From NCBI RefSeq assembly GCF_002277815.1, contig NZ_NKJI01000002.1, forward strand, positions 1-64,000: 64,000 nt of DNA. Reading direction: 5' to 3'. A program made the translations under genes and the position numbers. Below the pieces are notes generated by a model. That model was not told the origin of the DNA, made no database searches, and saw only the letters and a list, made by a program, of their open reading frames with translations. Each line of letters starts with the position of its first letter. Position 1 is the first letter of the stretch. This stretch comes from Pseudomonas sp. ERMR1:02 (lineage in GTDB: Bacteria > Pseudomonadota > Gammaproteobacteria > Pseudomonadales > Pseudomonadaceae). Of this stretch, positions 10,704 to 18,696 are shown one piece after another.

Positions 10704-10949
10704 ATGGCCTATCAACCCCAGGAAATCTTCTTCCGTTCCAATGCGCCGGTCACGGTCGATGAGGACCTTTGCATCGCCCACAAAGGCTGCACCGTGTGCG
10801 TCGACGTCTGCCCGATGGACCTGCTGGCGATCAACCCGGCCACGCAAAAGGCCTACATGGCGTTCGATGAATGCTGGTACTGCATGCCCTGTGAAAAGGA
10901 TTGCCCGACCGGGGCGGTAAAGGTAGACATCCCATATCTGTTGCGCTGA
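10704..10949 (+). CDS. AprB-like ferredoxin with two [4Fe-4S] sites
   Basis: An 81-residue iron-sulfur protein whose ATG follows AAAGGAGAGACCGAAC. It has two cysteine sets. The first is CIAHKGCTVCVDVCP (C-x5-C-x2-C-x3-CP), the second CWYCMPCEKDCP (C-x2-C-x2-C-x3-CP), as expected for two [4Fe-4S] clusters. The spacing and the C-terminal CPTGAVKVDIPYLLR are like the AprB beta subunit, though without its long tail. It begins 26 bases after the flavoprotein and would pass electrons to or from the FAD. Confidence 0.88.
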   Translation: MAYQPQEIFFRSNAPVTVDEDLCIAHKGCTVCVDVCPMDLLAINPATQKAYMAFDECWYCMPCEKDCPTGAVKVDIPYLLR

Positions 10950-10963
10950 CTTACAGGACGCAA

Positions 10964-11055
10964 TCGCGAGCAGGCTCACTCCTACAGTGGATCGAAGCCG
11001 GCCGCAAATTTCGTGTACACCACCGTTCCCCTGTAGGAGTGAGCCTGCTCGCGAT
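10964..11055. repeat. REP pair in opposite arrangement
   Basis: Here the half-sites point the other way from most copies: TCGCGAGCAGGCTCACTCCT on the left and CTGTAGGAGTGAGCCTGCTC on the right. It separates the ferredoxin gene from the binding-protein gene. Confidence 0.82.
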
Positions 11056-11186
11056 GGGGCCGTAACAGACAACCAAAAACGCCATCCGGTCACCCCCGGA
11101 CGCCTGCTTCAAAAACCCCTCGTTTCCCACCGCGCCTTGATCGTGGCGGAGACGAACATCCTATAAATGATTCGAGGGGATTCATC

Positions 11187-12593
11187 ATGTTCTTGCGTGC
11201 AACCCTGGCCGGTCTGGTACTGGCTTCATTCACCTTGTCGGCCTCGGCTGAAACCATCCGCATCGCCATCGGCACCCAGGACACCACCATCAACTGCGCC
11301 GCCGGCGGTCTGCTGATCCGCGAGCTGGGCCTGCTGGACAAATACCTGCCCCACGACGGCCAATACAAGGACGCCCAATACGAGGTGGAGTGGAAGAACT
11401 TCACCAGTGGCGCGCCGCTGACCAACGAAATGGTCGCCGGCAAACTCGACTTCGGCGCCATGGCCGATTTCCCCGGCTCATTCAACGGCGTGGCGTTTGA
11501 AACGGCGGGCAAGCACAGCCTGTTTATCAGTGTACTGTCGGGCAGTACCAAGGGCAGCGGCAACGGCATCGTGGTGCCGAGCGCCTCGGGTGTGCAGTCG
11601 CTGGCCGAGCTCAAGGGCAAGACCATTTCCGTGCCGTTCGCCTCCACCGCCCATGGCATGTTGCTGCGCGCCGTGGCGGCCCAGGGTTGGGATCCGCTGA
11701 AAGATGTGAACATCATCGCCCAGCCGCCGGAAGTCGCCGGATCTGCATTGCAGGCCGGCAAGATCGACGCCCACGCCGACTTCGTGCCGTTTGCCGAACT
11801 GTTCCCGAGCCGCGGATTCGCCCGCAAGATCTACGACGGCTCCCAGGCCGGTGCGCCCACTTTCCACGGTGCACTGGTCGATCAAAGCTACGCGAAAAAG
11901 TACCCGGAAATCGTCGTCGCCTACCTGCGCGCCAGCATCGAAGCCAACCAGCTGCTCGCCGCTGAGCCGGAGAAGTACAGCGAACTGATCGCCAAGGTCA
12001 CCGGGGTCGATGCCGAGGTCAACTACCTGTTCCACGGCCCGCTGGGCGTACAGACCCGCGACCTCAGCTGGAAACCCGAATACCGCCAGGCCGTTGGCAC
12101 TGCCATCGACACCCTTAAGTTGCTGAAGAAGGCTGATCGCGGTCTGGATCTGAATACCTTCATTGACGACCAGTACATCCGTGCTGCGTTCAAGGCGTCG
12201 AACCTGGACTACACGGCGCAACTCGCTAACTACGCGCAAACGCCGCTCAAAGCGGTGGATGCGTTGAGCGGCAAAGCCATCACCGACTTCAGCCACGTGG
12301 CGCAAATCTGGGTGCGCGGGGAGCCGAAAGTCCGTCAATACGCCTCGGCGGAGTCGGCGTTCAGCGCTTTGGCGAGCCTCAAGCAGGAAGGCAAAAACAT
12401 CCGTGCGGTGTATGCCCAGGCGAGTGACAGCGGGATCAAATTACTGGCGGATCAGGCGTGGTTTGCCAGTGATGCGAAAGGCCGGCTCAGCGCGTTTCTT
12501 TTGAAAGGTCAGGCCCAACAATTTGCCACAGCCCAAGGCGGCAAGGTGTTCGATTTCACCGATGCCACGACCCAGGCCGTGGCCACCCGCTAA
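11187..12593 (+). CDS. ABC substrate-binding protein (sulfonate/nitrate type) with C-terminal NosL-like extension
   Basis: A 468-residue periplasmic protein. ATG 11187 follows GAGGGGATTCATC and starts a clear signal peptide (MFLRATLAGLVLASFTLSAS-A). Residues 25-330 look like an NMT1/SsuA-type solute receptor (TIRIAIGTQDTTINCAAGG, VAGKLDFGAMADFPG, VPFASTAHGMLLRAV). Typical SsuA or TauA proteins have about 320 residues. The last 120 residues here (HVAQIWVRGEPKVRQYAS, QAWFASDAKGRLSAFL, ATAQGGKVFDFTDAT) resemble the NosL fold, without its Cys-rich metal motif. The resemblance is from memory of the family, not a search. It should deliver a small anion, perhaps an organosulfur compound, to the permease at 12733. 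Confidence 0.82.
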   Translation: MFLRATLAGLVLASFTLSASAETIRIAIGTQDTTINCAAGGLLIRELGLLDKYLPHDGQYKDAQYEVEWKNFTSGAPLTNEMVAGKLDFGAMADFPGSFNGVAFETAGKHSLFISVLSGSTKGSGNGIVVPSASGVQSLAELKGKTISVPFASTAHGMLLRAVAAQGWDPLKDVNIIAQPPEVAGSALQAGKIDAHADFVPFAELFPSRGFARKIYDGSQAGAPTFHGALVDQSYAKKYPEIVVAYLRASIEANQLLAAEPEKYSELIAKVTGVDAEVNYLFHGPLGVQTRDLSWKPEYRQAVGTAIDTLKLLKKADRGLDLNTFIDDQYIRAAFKASNLDYTAQLANYAQTPLKAVDALSGKAITDFSHVAQIWVRGEPKVRQYASAESAFSALASLKQEGKNIRAVYAQASDSGIKLLADQAWFASDAKGRLSAFLLKGQAQQFATAQGGKVFDFTDATTQAVATR

Positions 12594-12606
12594 TACAGCG
12601 CAACCC

Positions 12607-12708
12607 CTGTAGGAGCGAGCCTGCTCGCGATGGTCGTCAACGATAACGCTGGAAACCTGACACCCCGCGTCGCTCTCAGGTTCATCGCGAGCAGGCTCGC
12701 TCCTACAG
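12607..12708. repeat. REP pair
   Basis: CTGTAGGAGCGAGCCTGCTC and GAGCAGGCTCGCTCCTACAG are fully complementary arms of about 20 bases. The spacer contains GTCAACGATAACGC. It lies between the binding-protein and permease genes. Confidence 0.88.
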
Positions 12709-12732
12709 GGACCCCGGATTAGAGGAACAATT

Positions 12733-13515
12733 GTGTACGGATCATTTATACGCTGGCTGCCCCGAGCCGCCTCATTGCTGCTCTGCCTGCTGTTCTGGCA
12801 ACTCGCCGCCAGCCATCACTGGAACCTCGGCCTTGTGACCTTCGCCAACGTGCCGACGCCGCTGGCAGTTATGAAAGCGGCATTGGGCCTGGGCGACTCC
12901 GGCAAACTCGGCCAACACCTCAGCAGCAGCCTCGGTCGGGTGTTCGCCGGTTACCTCGCGGCACTGATCATCGGCATCGCTTTGGGCCTGGCCATCGGCC
13001 GCTCGAAATGGGCCGAAGATTTGCTGCTGCCACCACTTGAAGTGCTGCGCCCGATCCCGGCCGTGGCGTGGATTCCGCTGGCGATCCTGATGTTCCCGTC
13101 GTCGGAGCTGTCGATGGTTTTCATCACCTTCACCGGCGCCTTGTTCCCGATCCTGCTCAACACCGTGCACGGCATCGAAGGTGTCGATCCACGGCTGATC
13201 GCTTCGGCGAAAAGCCTCGGGGCAGGGCGTCGGGCAATGCTGCTGGAAGTGATCCTGCCGGGCGCAGCACCCAGCATCATCACCGGTCTGGCCATCGGCA
13301 TGGGCACGTCGTGGTTCTGCCTGGTCACGGCGGAAATGATCTCCGGTCAGTTCGGCATCGGCTATTACACCTGGGAGTCCTACACCATCCAGAACTACCC
13401 CGACATCGTGGTCGGCATGTTGCTGATCGGCGTACTCGGGATGGGCAGCAGTCTGCTGATCAAACGCCTGGGCGGGTTGTTCACGCCCTGGCATCGACCA
13501 CGAGGAAAAGCCTGA
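12733..13515 (+). CDS. ABC transporter permease (SsuC/TauC-like)
   Basis: A 260-residue inner-membrane permease of the BPD_transp_1 family, starting at GTG 12733 behind GAGGAACAATT. Hydrophobic segments appear at about residues 12-27 (ASLLLCLLFWQLAA), 70-90 (GYLAALIIGIALGLAIG), 105-125, 180-200 and 225-245. The cytoplasmic EAA loop is in the region ASAKSLGAGRRAMLLEVILP, the expected contact with the ATPase. It pairs with the binding protein upstream and the ATPase that overlaps its stop codon. Substrate class is inferred as sulfonate, nitrate or taurine-like. Confidence 0.92.
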   Translation: MYGSFIRWLPRAASLLLCLLFWQLAASHHWNLGLVTFANVPTPLAVMKAALGLGDSGKLGQHLSSSLGRVFAGYLAALIIGIALGLAIGRSKWAEDLLLPPLEVLRPIPAVAWIPLAILMFPSSELSMVFITFTGALFPILLNTVHGIEGVDPRLIASAKSLGAGRRAMLLEVILPGAAPSIITGLAIGMGTSWFCLVTAEMISGQFGIGYYTWESYTIQNYPDIVVGMLLIGVLGMGSSLLIKRLGGLFTPWHRPRGKA

Positions 13516-14363
13516 TGAGTGTTTTCCAACAGCCTGAAGGGCGTATCGATATTCGCGGTTTGTCGATCAGCCTGGGCGAGGGCAGCGCGGCGTTCGAAGC
13601 CGTGCGGGGCCTTGACTGCCAGATCGAACCGGGCCAGTTCGTGTGCATTCTCGGGCCGTCAGGTTGCGGAAAATCCACCTTGCTCGGCGCCCTGGCCGGC
13701 CACCTGCAACCGCGTAGCGGCAGCCTCAATGTCGATGGTGCGCCAGTTTCGGGCCCGTCGCCGCAACGCGGCATGGTGTTCCAGCAACACACGCTGTTTC
13801 CCTGGCGCACGGTGCGCGATAACGTCGCCTTCGGCCCGAAAATGCGCGGCATCGGCAAAGTCGAACGGCACAAGGCCGCCGACGAAATCCTCGCTCTGGT
13901 CGGCCTCGAAGGCTTTGCCGAGCGCTGGCCGGATCAGTTGTCCGGTGGCATGCAGCAGCGGGTGGAAATCGCCCGGGTGCTGGTCAACCGCCCACGCTTG
14001 TTGCTGATGGATGAGCCCTTTGGTGCCCTCGATGCCTTGACCCGTTTGAACATGCAGGAACTGCTGCTGGACATCTGGACGCGGATTCGAACTACGGTGG
14101 TGTTCGTCACCCATGACATCGACGAAGCCTTGTTTCTCGCTGATCGCCTGCTGGTCATGAGTACGCGTCCCGGCCGGATCATCGAAGACCTGCGCCTGGA
14201 CTTCCCCCGGCCCCGCACCTCCGAACTGGTGACCCGTCACGAGTTCACCCACTTGAAGCGTCACTGCCTCGAGTTGCTGCGTCACGAAGATGGTCGGCAG
14301 TTACCTCGCCTGAGCCCTCTCGGACTTCCCCCAGAAAACAAACTGCCGCGATTTGCCCTATGA
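13515..14363 (+). CDS. ABC transporter ATP-binding protein (SsuB/TauB-like)
   Basis: A 282-residue ATPase. ATG 13515 overlaps the permease stop. It has Walker A GPSGCGKST, Q-loop MVFQQHTLFPW, signature LSGGMQQRVEIARVL, Walker B LLLMDEPFGALD and the H-loop in VVFVTHDIDEAL. It energises uptake by the permease at 12733. The FGALDALTRL sequence after Walker B is typical of the nitrate/sulfonate/taurine subfamily. Its end overlaps the HEAT-repeat gene by four bases (ATGA), so all are translated from one message. Confidence 0.95.
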   Translation: MSVFQQPEGRIDIRGLSISLGEGSAAFEAVRGLDCQIEPGQFVCILGPSGCGKSTLLGALAGHLQPRSGSLNVDGAPVSGPSPQRGMVFQQHTLFPWRTVRDNVAFGPKMRGIGKVERHKAADEILALVGLEGFAERWPDQLSGGMQQRVEIARVLVNRPRLLLMDEPFGALDALTRLNMQELLLDIWTRIRTTVVFVTHDIDEALFLADRLLVMSTRPGRIIEDLRLDFPRPRTSELVTRHEFTHLKRHCLELLRHEDGRQLPRLSPLGLPPENKLPRFAL

Positions 14364-15322
14364 CCTCACTATTCGATGTAACCGATAACGATGACATTCT
14401 TGCCCTGCAACCTCGGCTGACCGATGAGGACGCCGGCGTGCGCCGCATCGCGCTGATCGAGCTGGCCGACCTGGAAGAACCGGACGGCTTGCTGTGGCTG
14501 GTCAATCGACTGGCTGAAGATCCGGCCGAAGAAGTCCGCGCCGAAGCCGCGCGGTTGCTGGAAGCCTGGGAGGACACGCCGGTGGTCGAGGCGTTGTGCC
14601 AGGCGCTGACCGATCCATCCAAAGCAGTGCGGGCTGCCGCCGCGCAAAGCCTCAGTCTGCTCAAGAGCGAAGCAGCGGGACGTGTGATTTTGCCGTGGAC
14701 CGGCCATGCCGACATCGGCGTGCGTATCGCCGCGTTCAGGGCCTTGCGTGAACTGCGCTGCGCCGAGGCGGCTCCGGCGGCAGTGTTGGCGCTGCGCGAC
14801 AAGGACGCCAGTGTCCGGCGTGAAGCGGTCGGTGTGCTGGGTTGGCTCAAGCAGCTTGATGCTTTGCCGGCACTGGCGCGCCTGGCCAGCGATGACCCTG
14901 ACACCGAAGTCCGCCGCGCCGCTACCGGGGCATTGGGGCTGGCCTCTGATGCACAGGTGCTGCCGGCGTTGCGCCAGGCATTGCAGGACGCGGCCTGGCA
15001 AGTACGCGAAGAAGCCGCGACCACGCTGGGCAAGGTCGGCCACACCGATGCCGGTCCAGCCTTGATCGAAGCCTTGCGCGACGATTACTGGCAAGTCCGC
15101 CTGCGCGCCACCCGCAGCCTCGGTCGCTTGCGCTACACCCCGGCCCTTGATGAGTTGATCGAAACCCTCGGCCACCGCATCAGCAACCTGCGCAAAGAGG
15201 CGGCCCTGACTCTCGGTGAATTGAACGATAAAGGCGCCATCGCAGCGTTGCAGGCCGCGCAAGACGACGGCGATCCGGAAGTGCGCAAAGCGGTGCGCAT
15301 TGCCTTGAGTCAACTGCAATGA
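14360..15322 (+). CDS. HEAT-repeat protein
   Basis: A 320-residue alpha-solenoid made of roughly nine 31-residue HEAT/PBS-lyase-type repeats. Repeat signatures are plain: EEVRAEAARLLEAWED, KAVRAAAAQSLSLLKS, IGVRIAAFRALRELR, ASVRREAVGVLGWLKQ, TEVRRAATGALGLAS, WQVREEAATTLGKVG, YWQVRLRATRSLGRLR and PEVRKAVRIALSQLQ. There is no signal peptide, so it is cytoplasmic. Such proteins act as scaffolds or help cofactor attachment. Translationally coupled to the ABC ATPase before it and DUF971 after it, it may assist assembly or coupling of the AprAB-like enzyme; that role is inferred. Confidence 0.9.
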   Translation: MTSLFDVTDNDDILALQPRLTDEDAGVRRIALIELADLEEPDGLLWLVNRLAEDPAEEVRAEAARLLEAWEDTPVVEALCQALTDPSKAVRAAAAQSLSLLKSEAAGRVILPWTGHADIGVRIAAFRALRELRCAEAAPAAVLALRDKDASVRREAVGVLGWLKQLDALPALARLASDDPDTEVRRAATGALGLASDAQVLPALRQALQDAAWQVREEAATTLGKVGHTDAGPALIEALRDDYWQVRLRATRSLGRLRYTPALDELIETLGHRISNLRKEAALTLGELNDKGAIAALQAAQDDGDPEVRKAVRIALSQLQ

Positions 15323-15594
15323 ATCCGTTGGCGATTGGTAATTCGCCCAGCAAAAATCAGCTGCGACTGAACTGGCCGGATGGGCGTGAGCAATTGTTGG
15401 ATCATGCCGAGTTACGGCGTCAGTGCCCCTGTTCGCAATGCCGGGCGTTTCGCCTGCAAGGACTGACGCCAATGGTCGATGCCCGAGTTCGCGTCATCGA
15501 ATTGAATGCCCAAGGCTACGGCCTGCAACTGGTCTTCAGCGACGGCCACGAACGCGGAATCTACCCTTGGACCTACCTTTCTGGCCTGACTTGA
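15319..15594 (+). CDS. DUF971 domain protein
   Basis: A 91-residue stand-alone DUF971 domain. The motif HAELRRQCPCSQCR, with CxxC in a Cys-Pro-Cys context, and the C-terminal GHERGIYPWTYL are characteristic. DUF971 also occurs at the N-terminus of gamma-butyrobetaine hydroxylases and at the end of Mrp/HCF101-type iron-sulfur carriers. In this cluster, overlapping the HEAT gene by four bases and near a two-cluster ferredoxin, a part in iron-sulfur maturation is plausible but inferred. Confidence 0.88.
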   Translation: MNPLAIGNSPSKNQLRLNWPDGREQLLDHAELRRQCPCSQCRAFRLQGLTPMVDARVRVIELNAQGYGLQLVFSDGHERGIYPWTYLSGLT

Positions 15595-15596
15595 AC

Positions 15597-15671
15597 CTGT
15601 AGGAGCGAGGCTTGCCCGCGAAGGCTGTTTGCCTGACACACCGCCTTCGCGGGCAAGCCTCGCTCCTACAG
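15597..15671. repeat. REP pair, class GGCTTGCCCGCGAAGG
   Basis: Perfect inverted arms: CTGTAGGAGCGAGGCTTGCC and GGCAAGCCTCGCTCCTACAG, with the inner stem CCGCGAAGG/CCTTCGCGG around a short loop. It immediately follows the DUF971 stop codon and may end the cluster's transcript. Confidence 0.88.
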
Positions 15672-15795
15672 GTATTGTGTAAGCCCCTGGCTTTGAATAT
15701 TTTTCAAAGATCATGTGCCGTTCCTCCCGCTTATGCAGGGAATCGAGTCGTTTGATACTGGTCACGTCAACCACTCGATTCCATGAGGAACTGCC

Positions 15796-16323
15796 ATGAA
15801 ACACTCCCTCGATCTCAAGAAATTGTTCACTCTCGGCGCCATGTTGATCGCCCTGCAAGGCGTCACTCAAGGTGCTATCGCCGCCTCCAGCGCAGAGCCG
15901 ACGGCCAGTCAGTTGGCGCCCGAACTGATCAATCCCGGTCAGTTCAAATGGCAAAAGACACTTCCCGAACTGGGCGACAAATCCCCTGAATACGCGATCC
16001 TGCACGCTGATTCGAAAACGGGCCTTACCACCTTGATGTTCCGCACGCCTGTCGCCGTGCACATCAAGCCCCATACCCACGATCGGGCGGAAACTCATGT
16101 GGTGTTAGTGGGAGGCACCCATGTGTTCGAGTCCAATGGGGTGCGCTACAACATCGAGAACGGCGGGTTTTTCCGCGCGCCCGGCGGTGTTGAGCATGAA
16201 GCCTGGTTACCGGCCGGCTCTCAGACCTTCAACATTCTGGAAAGTGGCTGGGTGGTGAACTGGTTGCACGGCGGGCCCTCTGCCGAAGACATCGATCAGT
16301 ACCCACCTCAAACCACTCATTGA
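15796..16323 (+). CDS. Secreted cupin-domain protein
   Basis: A 175-residue protein whose ATG 15796 follows ATGAGGAACTGCC. A signal peptide is visible (residues 1-29, LFTLGAMLIALQGVTQGAIA then ASS). The cupin core shows HIKPHTHDRAETHVVL, with histidines and glutamate for metal binding, and PGGVEHEAWL as the second motif. It is probably periplasmic and small-molecule binding, possibly a dioxygenase-like or isomerase-like enzyme; the substrate is unknown. It is 24 bp before an antibiotic-biosynthesis-monooxygenase-like gene and likely co-transcribed. Confidence 0.87.
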   Translation: MKHSLDLKKLFTLGAMLIALQGVTQGAIAASSAEPTASQLAPELINPGQFKWQKTLPELGDKSPEYAILHADSKTGLTTLMFRTPVAVHIKPHTHDRAETHVVLVGGTHVFESNGVRYNIENGGFFRAPGGVEHEAWLPAGSQTFNILESGWVVNWLHGGPSAEDIDQYPPQTTH

Positions 16324-16347
16324 TCATCCCTTCGCAGGAGACTGAAC

Positions 16348-16641
16348 ATGTCTGAACCACTGATCATCATCGCCCGTGCGCGGGCCCGGCAAGGTTTCGA
16401 GGCGCAGATGATCGCCGCCCAGAAAGCCTTGGTCGCCGTCACCCGTGAGGCCCCCGGTTGCATCAACTATGAGTTGCATGTTTCCAACCATGAACCCGGC
16501 CTGGTGACGTTCTTCGAACGTTGGGAGTCCGCACAGGCCTGGCACCAGCACATGCAGGGCGATGCGGTGCGTTTGTTCCGCGAGACAGCGGGGCATTGCA
16601 TCGGCGAGTTCGAACTCGACGAAATGCATCAGGTGGCGTAA
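16348..16641 (+). CDS. Antibiotic biosynthesis monooxygenase (ABM) family protein
   Basis: A 97-residue ferredoxin-like alpha/beta protein of the ABM/YgiN type. Typical features are LIIIARARARQGFEAQMIAA, the conserved EAPGCINYELHVS and VTFFERWESAQAWHQHMQG. Members oxidise quinones or aromatic intermediates, or degrade heme, often as dimers. A good ribosome binding site (CAGGAGACTGAAC) precedes the ATG. It follows the cupin gene; the pair may handle a small oxidised metabolite. Confidence 0.9.
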   Translation: MSEPLIIIARARARQGFEAQMIAAQKALVAVTREAPGCINYELHVSNHEPGLVTFFERWESAQAWHQHMQGDAVRLFRETAGHCIGEFELDEMHQVA

Positions 16642-16655
16642 ACGCCCACGCAATA

Positions 16656-16757
16656 CTGTAGGAGCGAGCCTGCTCGCGATGGACGTGAACGATAACGCGC
16701 AAAACCAGATGCCCAGCGGCGCCCTTGAGTTTTTCGCGAGCAGGCTCGCTCCTACAG
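16656..16757. repeat. REP pair overlapping the LysR stop codon
   Basis: CTGTAGGAGCGAGCCTGCTC and GAGCAGGCTCGCTCCTACAG form complementary arms; the spacer carries GTGAACGATAACGC. The right arm supplies the stop codon of the minus-strand LysR gene (TAG, 16752-16754 complement). Confidence 0.88.
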
Positions 16758-17660
16758 GTTCGGTTCCAGCAGCGGGCTGATGCGTTCGACCATGAAGTCG
16801 ATAAACACCCGAACCCGCTGGGGCATATAACGCTGGCTGCTGAAAATCGCGTGAATCTCTTCGATGTCCCCAGGGTTGTAGTCACTTAGCAACTCCACCA
16901 GACGCCCCGCCTGCAAATCATGAGCGATGTGAAACATTCCCAGGCGACTGATCCCCAACCCTTCGATGGTCAGTTGGCGCATGGTCTCGCCATTGTTGGT
17001 CAACAGGTCGCCGCGAACCGCCAGGTATTGGGTGTGGTGGTCGATCTTGAACGGCCATTCATCCCGTGAGCGGTGGAAGTTGAAATTGAAGCAACGATGG
17101 TTCGACAGGTCTGCCGGCGTCAGTGGGATACCGTGGCGTGTCAGGTAGTCAGGCGAGGCGACCACGGCTCGACGGCTGGTACCCAGAATGCGCGCCCGAA
17201 AACTCGCATCGTCCAGCGGCCCCATGCGAATCGCGACATCAATGCGCTCACGTTTGAGATCCACCAGCGCGTCGGTCAGCGACAGGTCGAGGGTGATGTC
17301 GGGATAGCGCTGGTTGAACTCATTGATGATCGGCAGCAATTGGTGCGTACCGAACGGTACCGAAACGTTGATTCTCAGCAGGCCGCTGGGCGCTATGGTG
17401 GTGCCTACAGCGTCCTGCTCCGCCTCCTCGATGTCATTGAGAATACGGATGCAACTGTCGTAAAAACGCGCTCCTTCGCTGCTGATCGCCAACTGCCGCG
17501 TCGAACGCTCGAACAGGATCACGCCCAGGCGTTCTTCGATGCGGGTGATCAGCTTGCTCACGGCCGACGGCGTGAGGTTCAGCAGCTTGCCCGCCGCTGA
17601 AAAACTGCCGGTTTCCACCACTTTGGTAAAGACCAGCATCTCACCGCTTCGACTGTCCAC
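16752..17660 (-). CDS. LysR-family transcriptional regulator
   Basis: A 302-residue LysR regulator. The N-terminal winged helix reads MLVFTKVVETGSFSAAGKLL and LTPSAVSKLITRIEERLG, and the effector domain starts near residue 90 with SGLLRINVSVPFGTHQLLP. The C-terminus matches the CrgA-like group (YMPQRVRVFIDFMVERI). Its stop codon lies inside a REP arm, so its last codons may have changed when the repeat arrived. It is divergent from nothing obvious, with the cupin/ABM pair converging on it. Target unknown. Confidence 0.92.
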   Translation of the reverse strand: MDSRSGEMLVFTKVVETGSFSAAGKLLNLTPSAVSKLITRIEERLGVILFERSTRQLAISSEGARFYDSCIRILNDIEEAEQDAVGTTIAPSGLLRINVSVPFGTHQLLPIINEFNQRYPDITLDLSLTDALVDLKRERIDVAIRMGPLDDASFRARILGTSRRAVVASPDYLTRHGIPLTPADLSNHRCFNFNFHRSRDEWPFKIDHHTQYLAVRGDLLTNNGETMRQLTIEGLGISRLGMFHIAHDLQAGRLVELLSDYNPGDIEEIHAIFSSQRYMPQRVRVFIDFMVERISPLLEPNL

Positions 17661-17737
17661 GGCTACCTCATAGGTGAACTGAATTCGGCAACTCTATTCC
17701 ATTAGGTGTACACCGTCGCGCAATCAACACAAATCCA

Positions 17738-17826
17738 CTGTAGGAGCGAGCGGTGCGGCGATCCGACTTGCCCGCGAAGGCGATTAACCTGACACACCCC
17801 TTCGCGGGCAAGCCTCGCTCCTACAG
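17738..17826. repeat. REP pair, left arm altered
   Basis: CTGTAGGAGCGAGCGG... on the left has lost the normal inner arm (GCGGTGCGGCGATCCGACTT inserted) before CCCGCGAAGGCG. The right arm CGGGCAAGCCTCGCTCCTAC is intact. It sits 13 bases beyond the end of the TorF-like porin gene. Confidence 0.75.
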
Positions 17827-17839
17827 GTATCGGTGATTA

Positions 17840-18577
17840 TCAGAAGGATTTGCTGACACTCGCCACTACCGTCGCGCTGCACACATCATCAAACCCCCAG
17901 TTGCTCAGGCACTGGCTCTTCGACAGGTCGGTGTCGATGTAGCTCAGCCCCAGCATCACACCGGCCAACTCATGGCTCAGCTTGACCTCCCATTCGCGGT
18001 ACGAATCCTCGGCCTTGCCCGAGTTGGAATGCAGGCGCGGATCCTTGAAATCCATCTCGCCATAGCGCAACTTCAGGCCCGTGCCGTAGGGCAACTCGGT
18101 CTCGTAGCCAACATAGCTATAAAGCGTATTCTGCTCGCTGTCGATGCCGGGCGAATCGTCGGAATAATAGGCCCCGAGTTTCACGCCATAGACGCTGAGA
18201 ATGCCGTACACCTCACTCTGATTGAACTGATTCTCTTTTGGGTAAGTGTATTGGAGGTACCCGATATCGAGGCTCACAGCATCGGTGGCTTGCCATAACC
18301 AACCGGCGTAGTAGTCCAGTTCCTGTCGGGTTTTCGATTCGCCGCCAAAGTCTACGTTGGAGCTCCACGCGCCGAGGTACAGGCCACTGCTGTGTGCAAG
18401 CGTGACGGCGCCTTGCACGGCAGGGTCGTTCTGGGTCTGCGAGATGCCGCGGGTGCGGTAGTCGCTGACCAGGGTCGCGTCCAACAGCAACGAGAAATCA
18501 TCGTTCAAGGTCAATGCCTGGCTGCTCAAGGGCAGCAGACTCAGGGAGCCGAGGGCGAACAGGGTGAAAGCTTTCAT
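17840..18577 (-). CDS. TorF-family putative outer-membrane porin
   Basis: A 245-residue secreted beta-barrel protein. The signal peptide is MKAFTLFALGSLSLLPLSSQ-A. The mature N-terminus DATLVSDYRTRGISQTQNDP is the hallmark of the TIGR02001/TorF group, followed by alternating amphipathic strands and a terminal aromatic, SVSKSF, as expected for BAM-dependent insertion. It probably forms a small channel. It lies downstream of the secreted amidohydrolase on the same strand (120 bp gap), which suggests import of that enzyme's substrate or product. Confidence 0.85.
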   Translation of the reverse strand: MKAFTLFALGSLSLLPLSSQALTLNDDFSLLLDATLVSDYRTRGISQTQNDPAVQGAVTLAHSSGLYLGAWSSNVDFGGESKTRQELDYYAGWLWQATDAVSLDIGYLQYTYPKENQFNQSEVYGILSVYGVKLGAYYSDDSPGIDSEQNTLYSYVGYETELPYGTGLKLRYGEMDFKDPRLHSNSGKAEDSYREWEVKLSHELAGVMLGLSYIDTDLSKSQCLSNWGFDDVCSATVVASVSKSF

Positions 18578-18696
18578 AAGGTACGTCCCGCTATTGTGAT
18601 TGTTGTGGGCAGGGCTGGTGTGGATAGACGGCAGACAAAGCTGCGCCGGGCCTCGTGTGGAAACGCGAGGTCGGGCAGCAGGTGTGGCGGTTTTTG

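Noticed and set aside
8936..10949. Calling the AprA/AprB-like pair a true dissimilatory APS reductase
   Set aside because: The flavoprotein is shorter than AprA, the ferredoxin lacks the long AprB tail, and sat, qmo and dsr genes are not present; only likeness is claimed.
13068..13514. In-frame upstream extension of the ABC ATPase to 13068
   Set aside because: It lies wholly within the permease gene; ATG 13515 overlaps the permease stop and begins the real domain.
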